Made by a program: the position numbers and the translations under genes. Shown here one piece after another: positions 23,323 through 31,031 of a stretch of DNA of 34,135 nucleotides. The notes beneath the pieces were generated by a model. The model was not told where the DNA came from, searched no databases, and saw only the letters and a list, made by a program, of their open reading frames with translations. Location of the stretch: NCBI GenBank assembly GCA_964565865.1, contig CAZMGM010000023.1, forward strand, positions 1 through 34,135, written 5' to 3'. Positions within the stretch are counted from its first letter, which is position 1. Each line of letters begins with the position of its first letter. The stretch comes from CBDAPI01 sp964565865 (lineage in GTDB: Bacteria; Acidobacteriota; UBA6911; RPQK01; CBDAPI01).

Positions 23323-25893
23323 ATGAGACAGAAGACACCACCGATGGCTGACATCAACCCGGCTCGGAATTTCTGGCGAGCAGCGCTCAGCGTACTGGCA
23401 GTTTTCTGCTTCCTTTCAGCATCCGCGGCCGGGATGATAGGACCGGCAGCGAGCCATCCGCCAACACTTCTGGCACTACGCCTGGTCCCTGCAGAGGTGA
23501 GCCTGTGGGGTCAGGAAGCCTCCCAGCGGTTCCTGGTGGTGGGGACCTTTGCGGATGGGCTGGAGCGGGATCTGACCTCGAGCAGCCGGTTTCAACTTTC
23601 GAACTCTGACCTGGCCAGAGTGGATGAGACAGGCACAGTCGTGGCAATTGCAGATGGAGAAGCCATTCTGAAGGCCGAAAGCGCAGGGCAGGAGGCCAGG
23701 GCCCGGATTCGGACCGAAGCAACCGGCCGGGAGCGCCCCTTTCGTTTTGACCGCGACATTTCTTCCATTCTGACCAGGCGGGGCTGCAACGATAGTCATT
23801 GTCACGGCAGCGTGAAGGGGTCGGGAGGATTCAAGCTTTCACTGGATGCCCTCTACCCGCAGGAAGATTACGAATGGATCGTAGAAGGAGGAGGCTACCA
23901 GGTTCTCACGATGGAATCGGACGGTCCCAGGATGCCGCGCGTCCGTTTGGAGGAACCGGAGAAAAGCCGCTTGCTGCTCAAGCCCACCATGCAGGTCGGC
24001 CACGGGGGCGGACTGCGCTTTGGGACTGACTCCTCGGACTACGCGACCATCTTGAACTGGATCAAGAAGGGGGCTGGCTACGGTGCCCGGGAAGACGGTG
24101 GACGAATCGAACGGGTCGAGGTCTTCCCCAGCGAAGTGGTGCTGGAGAAGAAGGGAGCGCAGCGACTTCTGGTGACGGCCTACACTGCTGACGGCCGGAG
24201 CGAAGATATTAGTCATGAGGTGCGATACATCACCCAGAACCCACATATCGTGAAAGTAACCGAGGATGGGCTGGTCAGTGCCATCGGAACAGGAGAGACC
24301 TCGGTGCTGGTGCGGGCGGCCGGCCACGCCGTGAGCGCGCGCGTTGGAGTCGTCGCTGCGGTGATCTCCAACTACCCGCAGATCCATCCCCGGAACCTGA
24401 TCGACGAGCATGTATTCGCGAAACTGCGGAGGTTCCAAATCCTACCGTCCGAGCTTTCCAGTGATACTGAATTCTTACGCCGGATCTGTCTGGACATCAC
24501 GGGGACGCTACCCCCGCCCGGGCGAGTTCGGGAGTTCCTGGCCAGTCGCGATCCGCACAAGCGGGAAAAGTTGATCGAGATTCTCTTGAATTCTCCCCAG
24601 TATGTGGACTATTGGTCCTTTCGCTTTGCCGACCTTTTCCGAGTCACCTTCACCGCCCAGCCCAGCCTCAAGATTGTGAAGGCCTACGATGACTGGGTTC
24701 GTAACAGCATCATCCAGAACAAGCCCTATGATCAAATGGCGCGAGAGCGCATAGCCGCTCAGGGTTTTTCGGCCCCGTCCAGGTCTTTTTACCGCTACAC
24801 GGAACTCATCGTTCCGCATGAACTCATGTCCGAGCAGGTCCGTTTGTTCATGGGCCGCCGCCTGGACTGTGCCCAGTGCCACAATCATCCCTTCGAGATT
24901 TGGAGCCAGGATCAGTTCTGGGGATTGACCGCCTTTTTCGGCAATCTCACCCAACTCAGGGATGCGTCCCTGTTGATCGACAACCCTGTTGGTGGGCGCT
25001 CCTATGACGAAAAGCGGGAAGGCGCCAAAGTCATCCATCCGCGCAGTAAAGAGGCAGTTCCGCCGAGATTTCTGGACGGCGCATTTTTTAATGCGGGGGG
25101 GATTGACCCTCGAATGGCCCTAGCCAATTGGATGGTTGCACAGCCTCCCTTTTCAGAGACAGCAGTGAACCGAATCTGGGGGTATTTCTTCAATAGAGGC
25201 ATCGTGGACCCGGTGGACGATTTCAAAACTTCCAACCCTCCGACGCACCCGAAGTTGCTGACGGCACTGGGCAGCAATTTCTCGGAGAACGGTTACGATC
25301 TGAAGCATCTGATACGGCTGATTACTCAGTCGCGAACGTACCAGTCGTCTGGGATCTCCAACCACACCAACAAGCATGATACGTTGAACTACTCCCGCGC
25401 CTTGCCACGTCCGCTAGAGGCAGCCGTTTTGTTGGATGCCATCTCCCAAGCCACCGGAGTACCCGAAAACTTTGAAGTGCACCCCAAGTCCGTAGGCGAA
25501 GGAGCACCCCGCCCTGGGGCTCGCGCAGTTGACCTGATACCGGAACTGTTCCCCTGCCACTTCCTGGATGTTCACCAACGGTCGATGAGGAAAACCCTTC
25601 CCTCCGGTAAGCCATCTTTGACCCTGGCTCAAGCTTTGCACATGTGGGCGGGTCCGACTTACACGACCAAGATCGTTGAGGAAGGGGGACGTCTGGATAG
25701 GGGTCTGAAAGACGGACTGTCCAATCCTCAGATCATCGAAGAATTCTATCTGGCGGCCCTTTCGCGTTACCCAACTGAGCGGGAGGAAAGGGGCATCGTT
25801 GACTTTATCGGCCACGGGCCCTCACGCAAGGGGCGGCTGGCAAGCCTGATGTGGGCACTTCTGAGCTCCAGGGAATTTGGCCACAATCACTGA
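23323..25893 (+). CDS. DUF1549/DUF1553 (PSCyt) protein with BIG2-type Ig domains and two heme-like Cys motifs (copy 2)
   Basis: The protein has 856 residues and the same architecture as copy 1: signal segment (about 18-40), BIG2-like domain, CNDSHCH (CX4CH, 155-161), a second BIG2-like domain, DUF1549 with CAQCHNHP (Cys516, Cys519, His520) and DUF1553 with SETAVNRIWGYFFNRGIVDPVDDF. It ends in REFGHNH, compared with REFAHNH in copy 1. It is probably periplasmic and possibly binds heme at one or both Cys-His motifs. The gene is 8 bp after PPC copy 2 and 20 bp before DUF1501 copy 2, tighter than in the mirrored triad. Confidence 0.88.
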   Translation: MRQKTPPMADINPARNFWRAALSVLAVFCFLSASAAGMIGPAASHPPTLLALRLVPAEVSLWGQEASQRFLVVGTFADGLERDLTSSSRFQLSNSDLARVDETGTVVAIADGEAILKAESAGQEARARIRTEATGRERPFRFDRDISSILTRRGCNDSHCHGSVKGSGGFKLSLDALYPQEDYEWIVEGGGYQVLTMESDGPRMPRVRLEEPEKSRLLLKPTMQVGHGGGLRFGTDSSDYATILNWIKKGAGYGAREDGGRIERVEVFPSEVVLEKKGAQRLLVTAYTADGRSEDISHEVRYITQNPHIVKVTEDGLVSAIGTGETSVLVRAAGHAVSARVGVVAAVISNYPQIHPRNLIDEHVFAKLRRFQILPSELSSDTEFLRRICLDITGTLPPPGRVREFLASRDPHKREKLIEILLNSPQYVDYWSFRFADLFRVTFTAQPSLKIVKAYDDWVRNSIIQNKPYDQMARERIAAQGFSAPSRSFYRYTELIVPHELMSEQVRLFMGRRLDCAQCHNHPFEIWSQDQFWGLTAFFGNLTQLRDASLLIDNPVGGRSYDEKREGAKVIHPRSKEAVPPRFLDGAFFNAGGIDPRMALANWMVAQPPFSETAVNRIWGYFFNRGIVDPVDDFKTSNPPTHPKLLTALGSNFSENGYDLKHLIRLITQSRTYQSSGISNHTNKHDTLNYSRALPRPLEAAVLLDAISQATGVPENFEVHPKSVGEGAPRPGARAVDLIPELFPCHFLDVHQRSMRKTLPSGKPSLTLAQALHMWAGPTYTTKIVEEGGRLDRGLKDGLSNPQIIEEFYLAALSRYPTEREERGIVDFIGHGPSRKGRLASLMWALLSSREFGHNH

Positions 25894-25913
25894 ACTCGGA
25901 GAGGAAACCTTTC

Positions 25914-27260
25914 ATGAAGGAATATCGATGTCTACAGTGCAAGAAAAGTGATCTGGGCCGCCGGGACTTTCTCCGGGTGGGCTCGCTGAGCTTTCTGGGC
26001 ATGGGTGCTAGCCAGTACTTGCAACTCGAAAGCCTCCAGGCGGCAGCCGGGCGTGACCATTCGGCGGGTAAGGCCCAGGCCTGCATTCTACTTTTCCTGG
26101 AAGGTGGTGCCAGCCAGATGGACACCTGGGATCCAAAAGGGAACACGGGCTTCAAGGCAATCGGGACCAATGTGCCGGGAATCCAGATCTCCGAACTGTT
26201 ACCTCGAATGGCTAGGCACATGGACAAACTCTCCGTCATCCGCTCCATGCGGACCCAGGAAACCAACCATCCGCAAGGTACGATTGAAACGCTCACCGGC
26301 CACCGCCCCAGTCCCGCCATGAAGTTTCCCAGCGTTGGATCAATCATCGCGAAGGAGATGGGATCGCGGAACAAGCTGCCCCCTTTCATGGCGGTTCCCA
26401 CCCCCTGGGAAAACGACTTCTATAACTACGAAGAGGCCTTCAGGGGAGCTTTCATGGGAGCCGAGTACGACGCCATGATGCTTCCGGATCCGAGTGAAGG
26501 GGACTACGAGGTCCCTGATCTTCGCTTGCCCAAATCGATTTCTGCCGAAGCCATCGACGATCGGAAGACCCTGCTCAAGATTGTGGACCAGCATTATCGC
26601 GCAACAGAGGAGATGGCCGAGTTTTCCAGGATGGATGCCTTCCGGAGCCAGGCGCTGGAGATGATTTTGTCGCCTCAGGTCAAGAAAGCGTTTGACCTTG
26701 CGAGTGAATCCGAGAAGACAAAGGACGCTTATGGAAGGAACCGGGTCGGGCAAAGTGTGCTGCTGGCCCGGCGCTTGGTCGAGGCCGGGTGCCGGTTCGT
26801 CACGGCGGCCGGCTACAAGCACGGTCAGTGGGATACTCATGGCTCGAATGACAAGAGGCTCAAGGAGGATCTAGTTCCTCCCCTTGACCAGGCCCTCTCC
26901 ACGCTGCTGGTGGATCTGGAGGCGAGAGGCCTGTTGGAATCAACGGTGGTCATGGTGACCGGGGAGTTTGGACGAACCCCCGACATCAATCCTGGCCATG
27001 GGCGTGACCACTGGCCTCATTGCTGGTCTCTGGCCGTGGGAGGCGGTGGCATTCAGGGCGGTCAGATCATCGGCGCCAGCGATGAAAGAGCCGCTTATGT
27101 TGCCGAACGGCCCGTGTCAATCGGCGACCTCTATGCCACCATCTACAAAGCGCTAGGCATTGATTGGACCAAGACCTACATGACGCCCGTGGGCCGTCCG
27201 ATTTACATTGCCAACGGGTTTGACGACAGCATGGGGCAACCCATCAAGGAACTGATCTAG
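25914..27260 (+). CDS. DUF1501 protein with Tat signal (copy 2)
   Basis: The protein has 448 residues from ATG 25914 with GGAGAGG about 8 nt upstream; a longer in-frame start would overlap the preceding gene. The Tat motif GRRDFLRVG is kept. Shared blocks with copy 1 include GASQMDTWDPK, ISELLPRMARHMDK, GHRPSPAMKFP, VTGEFGRTPDIN and GRDHWPHCWSLAVGGGGIQGGQ. Copy 2 has an insertion in the segment PWENDFYNYEEAFRG. It is the last gene of the plus-strand triad and is followed by a non-coding remnant region. Function unknown beyond family level. Confidence 0.9.
   Translation: MKEYRCLQCKKSDLGRRDFLRVGSLSFLGMGASQYLQLESLQAAAGRDHSAGKAQACILLFLEGGASQMDTWDPKGNTGFKAIGTNVPGIQISELLPRMARHMDKLSVIRSMRTQETNHPQGTIETLTGHRPSPAMKFPSVGSIIAKEMGSRNKLPPFMAVPTPWENDFYNYEEAFRGAFMGAEYDAMMLPDPSEGDYEVPDLRLPKSISAEAIDDRKTLLKIVDQHYRATEEMAEFSRMDAFRSQALEMILSPQVKKAFDLASESEKTKDAYGRNRVGQSVLLARRLVEAGCRFVTAAGYKHGQWDTHGSNDKRLKEDLVPPLDQALSTLLVDLEARGLLESTVVMVTGEFGRTPDINPGHGRDHWPHCWSLAVGGGGIQGGQIIGASDERAAYVAERPVSIGDLYATIYKALGIDWTKTYMTPVGRPIYIANGFDDSMGQPIKELI
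26184..26228 (+). repeat. 45-bp patch nearly identical to 14017-14061 (inverted copy)
   Basis: This is the partner of the minus-strand patch in DUF1501 copy 1: 44 of 45 bases match, with one transition at 26216. The two lie about 12 kb apart in inverse orientation. Confidence 0.9.
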
Positions 27261-27307
27261 TTGGGCCAGGTCTAGGAGAGCCCGGCTTCTTTCTTCCGGA
27301 TAAACCG

Positions 27308-27436
27308 TTAGGAGTCGCGGGCAATTTGCTCGGGATTTCGCTCGAATTGGAACACTTCGAGCGAAATCCAGCCCTTGAACTTCACGTCTTTCAGTGCCTG
27401 CACCATCGGAACGAAATCGTAATCGCCTGGGCTGGA
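27308..27436 (-). pseudogene. 3' remnant of a sugar phosphate isomerase/epimerase (TIM-barrel) gene
   Basis: The minus strand reads SSPGDYDFVPMVQALKDV and then FKGWISLEVFQFERNPEQ before a stop at 27308-27310. This is the typical C-terminal end of xylose-isomerase-like TIM-barrel proteins (PGDGDFDFxPxxxALKxxGYxGWxSLEVF). Upstream of about 27436 the frame loses all similarity and no complete barrel gene exists. About 40 codons of a roughly 280-codon gene survive, so it is a pseudogene. Confidence 0.65.
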
Positions 27437-27470
27437 GAGAACAGTTTTTTCACGTACCGCCACTGTACTT

Positions 27471-27593
27471 TTAGTAAAGCTTCTTGACGTCCGTTTTCTC
27501 CGTTCCGCCGGGGTGGACCACGAACCGGCATTGAAAGCGTATCTGCCTGCCCTCGGGGGACTTCCATCGTGGGCGGCCAAGGCTCAGACTTTC
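27471..27593 (-). pseudogene. Possible 3' remnant of a second gene (PmoA/DUF6807-like ending)
   Basis: In another minus-strand frame the segment SPEGRQIRFQCRFVVHPG, ending in DVKKLY-stop, resembles the last strand (x-LRYRxxVHxG) of DUF6807/PmoA-family proteins, which are often neighbours of TIM-barrel sugar isomerases. Similarity is short and judged by eye, so this is tentative. The rest of the 27594-27773 stretch holds only the ribosome site of the next gene. Confidence 0.28.
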
Positions 27594-27773
27594 TATTTTC
27601 CCGAAGCCAAGTGCGAAAACGGTGCAATGATAAGTCAAATACTTCGTAGCTTTCCCGCTCGAGACGTGCACTTTTTCCAGGGCCGCAGTTCGACTACTAT
27701 AGAACGGTTCTCAGTACCTCTTGAGCGCTTTATCTGCGAAATTCCGATCTTCGGATAGGAGGAGTCGACCACC

Positions 27774-29735
27774 ATGGCATTCGATCAGCTACTTAGGGAA
27801 GGAAGCATCAACGGGATGACCCTCCGAAATCGCATCATCACCGGACCCATGGAGAAGAACCTGGCCAATCGTGATGGGAGTCTCACACCGCGCTACATTG
27901 ACTACCTCACTGAGAGAGCCAGAGGTGGAGCAAGCTTACTCATGGTCGAGTCAACATACGTCGACACGCGGGGCATGGGGCACCTTTATCAGCTGGGCTG
28001 CCACGGTGACCACGTGATTGCAGGACTCAGGCGGCTTGCCGAGGCGGTGCATGCCGAGGGTGCCAAGGCGGGTCTCGAGATCTATATGGGTGGGCGCCAA
28101 ACCCCTTCGTACATGTCTCAGCGCCAGCCCATTGCCCCATCCCTGTTCCGGTGCGAAAAGCTCGAGCCCGTGCCCACACCTCGCGAGATGACTCATCAGG
28201 ACATCCAGGAGGTCATTGGGAAATTTGCCGATGCGGCCCGGCGGATTAAGGATGCGGGGCTGGACATGATTCACTTGCACGGTGCCCACGGCTACCTGCT
28301 GTGCTCCTTCCTCTCGCCTTACAGCAACAAGCGAACAGATGAATACGGGGGCAGTTTGGAGAATAGATCCCGTTTTCATCTAGAACTTTTGGCTGCTGTG
28401 CGGGACGTGGTTGGGCCGGACTTCCCGATTGGTTACCGGATGTCTGCCGAAGAGTACGTAGATGGGGGCTTGACGGTGGAGGATACGGCACAGTTCTCCA
28501 ACATTCTGGCTGACGCCGGGATCGATCTCATCGATATATCGGGCGGAATCTACGAGAGCTTTCAGATGATTATCCAGGGGCCGGAGATGCCCAAGGGTGG
28601 GTTCGCCCGCAATGCGGTGGCCATCAAAAGGGCCGTTGGCGACAAGGTCCCGGTCAGCGTTGCCCAGCGATTGAACGATCCCGAGTTTTCCAACGAGCTC
28701 ATGCGGCGCGAAGGGCTGGATTTCATTTCGCTGACGAGAGCCTTTCACGCGGATCCGCATTACATTCGAAAGGTAGAAGAGGAACGCACAGACGAGATCC
28801 TGCCCTGTATCGCTTGTCACCACTGCACGAATCTGCTCGAAATCAATGTTCCGGTTGGGTGCGCAGTCAATCCTCAATCGACGTACGAAAAGGATCGCCG
28901 GATTCGACCGGTCGGGCGGCCGCGCAAGGTCATGGTTGTAGGTGGCGGACCGGCCGGCATGCAGGTTGCAAGGATGCTGGCGAGGCAGGGGAATCAGGTC
29001 GGCCTCTTTGAGGCAACAGACGAGCTGGGCGGCCAGATGCGCTACTCGGCCCGGGTGGCGCCCGACTACGGATACTTGACGACTTATCTAGCTGGCCAGA
29101 TGAAAAGGCGGAAGGTCGACGTTCACCTGAACACAAAAGTGGATCTCAACCTCACCACCGACTTCGACCCCGATGCGGTGGTGGTCGCCACTGGAGCAAG
29201 GGCCGGGCTCAACTTCTGGCCGGTTAAAGGCCAGCCGACAACCTTTGACCTGTTTTCCTCCATGGACCGTCCCGACGATGATTGGGAAGAGCGGGTGGTC
29301 ATCGCCGGTGCTGACTCTGAGAGCTGCTTCGTGGCTCTCTACATCGCCGGTCGTGGGGCCGAAGTTCATGTCGTGAATCCATCCGATGTCTTTTCAGAGG
29401 ACAAGCTCTCGCCCGGTAGAGACTTATTGATGATGGCGCTCGAGGATCTATTTACGGTTCACTTGCACGCGGAAACCACTGTGGAAGAGATCGGGGAAGG
29501 GTACGTGAGGTTACAAAAGGAAGGTGCCTTTCAGCAGCTCGATAATGTGGGTAGCGTGGTCATTGGCGGGCGAACCGCCAACAATACTCTCTACGAAAAG
29601 TTGGCCACAGAGCTTCCCCAGCTGGAGCTCTATAACATCGGGGACTCCGTAGAGCCCCGCGATGTATTCCAGGCTTCGAACGAAGCGGCCCAGGTGGCCG
29701 AGCTGATTCGTCTCAGGGCTCTACAAACCGGGTAA
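27774..29735 (+). CDS. NADH:flavin oxidoreductase/2,4-dienoyl-CoA reductase family (FadH-like FMN/FAD/4Fe-4S enzyme)
   Basis: The 653-residue enzyme has an N-terminal Old Yellow Enzyme barrel binding FMN (HLHGAHGYLLCSFLSP, NKRTDEYGGSLENRSRF), a four-Cys cluster site at Cys345, Cys348, Cys351 and Cys363 (CIACHHC...GCAVNP), and a C-terminal FAD/NAD(P)-binding part (VVGGGPAGMQVARMLA). This is the layout of 2,4-dienoyl-CoA reductase, trimethylamine dehydrogenase and related steroid- or bile-acid-reducing enzymes. The substrate cannot be assigned. A GGAGGAG ribosome site lies about 9 nt before ATG 27774. It is followed on the same strand by a CoxG/SRPBCC gene, and the two may form a unit. Confidence 0.9.
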   Translation: MAFDQLLREGSINGMTLRNRIITGPMEKNLANRDGSLTPRYIDYLTERARGGASLLMVESTYVDTRGMGHLYQLGCHGDHVIAGLRRLAEAVHAEGAKAGLEIYMGGRQTPSYMSQRQPIAPSLFRCEKLEPVPTPREMTHQDIQEVIGKFADAARRIKDAGLDMIHLHGAHGYLLCSFLSPYSNKRTDEYGGSLENRSRFHLELLAAVRDVVGPDFPIGYRMSAEEYVDGGLTVEDTAQFSNILADAGIDLIDISGGIYESFQMIIQGPEMPKGGFARNAVAIKRAVGDKVPVSVAQRLNDPEFSNELMRREGLDFISLTRAFHADPHYIRKVEEERTDEILPCIACHHCTNLLEINVPVGCAVNPQSTYEKDRRIRPVGRPRKVMVVGGGPAGMQVARMLARQGNQVGLFEATDELGGQMRYSARVAPDYGYLTTYLAGQMKRRKVDVHLNTKVDLNLTTDFDPDAVVVATGARAGLNFWPVKGQPTTFDLFSSMDRPDDDWEERVVIAGADSESCFVALYIAGRGAEVHVVNPSDVFSEDKLSPGRDLLMMALEDLFTVHLHAETTVEEIGEGYVRLQKEGAFQQLDNVGSVVIGGRTANNTLYEKLATELPQLELYNIGDSVEPRDVFQASNEAAQVAELIRLRALQTG

Positions 29736-29831
29736 AATGTCCCTAATGTAGAGGCCGGAAAAGTAAGCCACGACACTCGATCATATTGCCTCGGGGAGAT
29801 CGGTTCGTGTCATGATTAAACGGCAGGCAAA

Positions 29832-30299
29832 TTGACACAGGATATCGAGCACTCTTTCCGTGTAGGAGCGGAACGCCAGCAGGTTTGGTCCTTTATCTGG
29901 GATGTGGAGGCTGTGGCTCGCTGTATTCCGGGCTGCCAGCAGGTGGAGACGCTTGAGGAAGGGAAATCCTACCGGGCCCTGGTGCAGCGAAAGCTGGGCC
30001 CCTTCTCCTTCGGAATGGATCTCGACATCGTGGTCGTGGAAATCAGGGCTCCGAAACACCTCAGCGTAGAGGCATCAGGAGAGGACCATCGGTTGAAGAG
30101 CCAACTCAGGCAGGTGATCTCGCTGAGTCTGGAAGAGGACGGGAATCCGGGGACCACTGTTACCATCAACGCGACCTTTACACTCACGGGCCTGCTTGCT
30201 TCTCTGAGCAAAAACCTGATTGAGGCACAGATTGGTCAGGTATTGGAAGATTTTGCCGCCACGTTACAAAAGGCAATCCTTGACCGGCACTCGAGGTAG
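29832..30299 (+). CDS. SRPBCC/CoxG family protein (CO dehydrogenase subunit G-like)
   Basis: The protein has 155 residues with a TTG start at 29832; no in-frame ATG fits, and the nearby ATG at 29812 runs into a stop. The pattern F-x-V-x-A-x-x-x-x-VWSFIWDVEAVARCIPGCQ is the CoxG hallmark (V-W-x-x-L-x-D-x-x-x-x-A-x-x-x-PG-C/A). CoxG-type proteins take part in maturation or membrane attachment of molybdenum hydroxylases such as CO dehydrogenase. No coxMSL genes occur here, so the role is open. It follows the FadH-like gene after 96 bp. Confidence 0.78.
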   Translation: MTQDIEHSFRVGAERQQVWSFIWDVEAVARCIPGCQQVETLEEGKSYRALVQRKLGPFSFGMDLDIVVVEIRAPKHLSVEASGEDHRLKSQLRQVISLSLEEDGNPGTTVTINATFTLTGLLASLSKNLIEAQIGQVLEDFAATLQKAILDRHSR

Positions 30300-30399
30300 C
30301 ACAAGGGCCGCCGCAATCTCAGCGAAGACTGAGCACGAGGCGAGGTCTCACACGGTCAACCCGGGGAGGCCTGGTTCCTGTCGAGTATTTGTATTAAAG

Positions 30400-30416
30400 C
30401 GAGGACGGTGTCCTCG
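30400..30416 (+). other. Hairpin upstream of the cytochrome c pseudogene
   Basis: The perfect 7-bp arms CGAGGAC and GTCCTCG with a GGT loop lie about 100 bp after the CoxG stop and are followed by AATT. It could be a terminator for the preceding unit, but the T-tract is poor. The other bases of 30300-30425 show nothing recognisable. Confidence 0.3.
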
Positions 30417-30425
30417 AATTCCGAG

Positions 30426-30659
30426 ATGAGGTGCCTTGGGTTTGTCCTGGTGACGGCTTTCTGACGGAGTTCGCCGCTGGCGGAAGCAGATAAATCGCGC
30501 AGTGAGGAAGGCCACCGGTTGTTTCTGCAGTATTGTGCTTCCTGTCATGGGGTCGATGCCAAGGGCGACGACCCGGCAGCAGCGGATCTGCAAGTGTCTC
30601 CCTCCGACCTTACCCGCAGATAGCTCAAAGGCCAACATTTCCCTGGTGCGCAACTGTTA
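30426..30659 (+). pseudogene. Broken c-type cytochrome gene with in-frame stops
   Basis: From ATG 30426 the frame reads a signal-like MRCLGFVLVTAF, then TGA at 30462-30464. It continues with EEGHRLFLQYCASCHGVDAKG, in which the heme-binding CASCH starts at 30534, and SPSDLTRR before TAG at 30621. After that come LKGQHFPGAQ, as in class I cytochromes (DLTxxxxxxGGxFP). Two stops interrupt a recognisable monoheme cytochrome domain, and the expected C-terminal methionine-ligand part is missing. The 3' end abuts and probably overlaps the mutarotase gene on the other strand. Judged a pseudogene. Confidence 0.7.
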
Positions 30660-30669
30660 CCACGGACTG

Positions 30670-31020
30670 TTAGTCCTGGTGAAAAACTTCCTCCATGCCG
30701 GCCCACCACTCGCCTTCAGCCCGGTCTGACAGGGGCTCCTGGCAAGGTTTGCACAAGTCCCACCAGCGCTGCGTCTCTGGGGCCGCGGCCAAGTTTTCCA
30801 TGTCACCCTCGAAGTCTTTACCGACATATTCCAGGTAGCTGAACAGGTAGTGGTTTCCATCCGGCAACTTGCGCAGGTAAATGGAGTAGTTGCGGATGTT
30901 ACTGGTCTCGATCATCGCCTTCACACTTGGCCACACGTCGGCGTGCAGACGCTTGTATTCGTCCAGGTGCTCCTCCTTGAGACCGATGATCCAGGCGTGG
31001 CGTTGACCTTTCTCTGAAAT
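30670..31020 (-). CDS. rhaM: L-rhamnose mutarotase (RhaM family) with apparent ATT start codon
   Basis: The family, which interconverts alpha and beta anomers of L-rhamnose (and related L-fucose mutarotases), is recognised by EYKRLHADVWP, IRNYSIYLR, TQRWWDLCKPCQEPL and EGEWWAGMEEVFH. Residues aligning with the E. coli active site are kept: Tyr22, His26, Tyr45, Trp86 and Trp87 in the 116-residue frame. The family N-terminus needs codons upstream of the first ATG (30936). The ribosome site TAAGGAG, overlapping the stop of the preceding gene, lies 7 nt before ATT at 31020, and no ATG, GTG or TTG is at a suitable place. The start is therefore ATT or a mutated ATG. It is the last gene of the minus-strand operon. 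Confidence 0.82.
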   Translation of the reverse strand: MSEKGQRHAWIIGLKEEHLDEYKRLHADVWPSVKAMIETSNIRNYSIYLRKLPDGNHYLFSYLEYVGKDFEGDMENLAAAPETQRWWDLCKPCQEPLSDRAEGEWWAGMEEVFHQD

Positions 31021-31031
31021 GGGCGTTCTCC

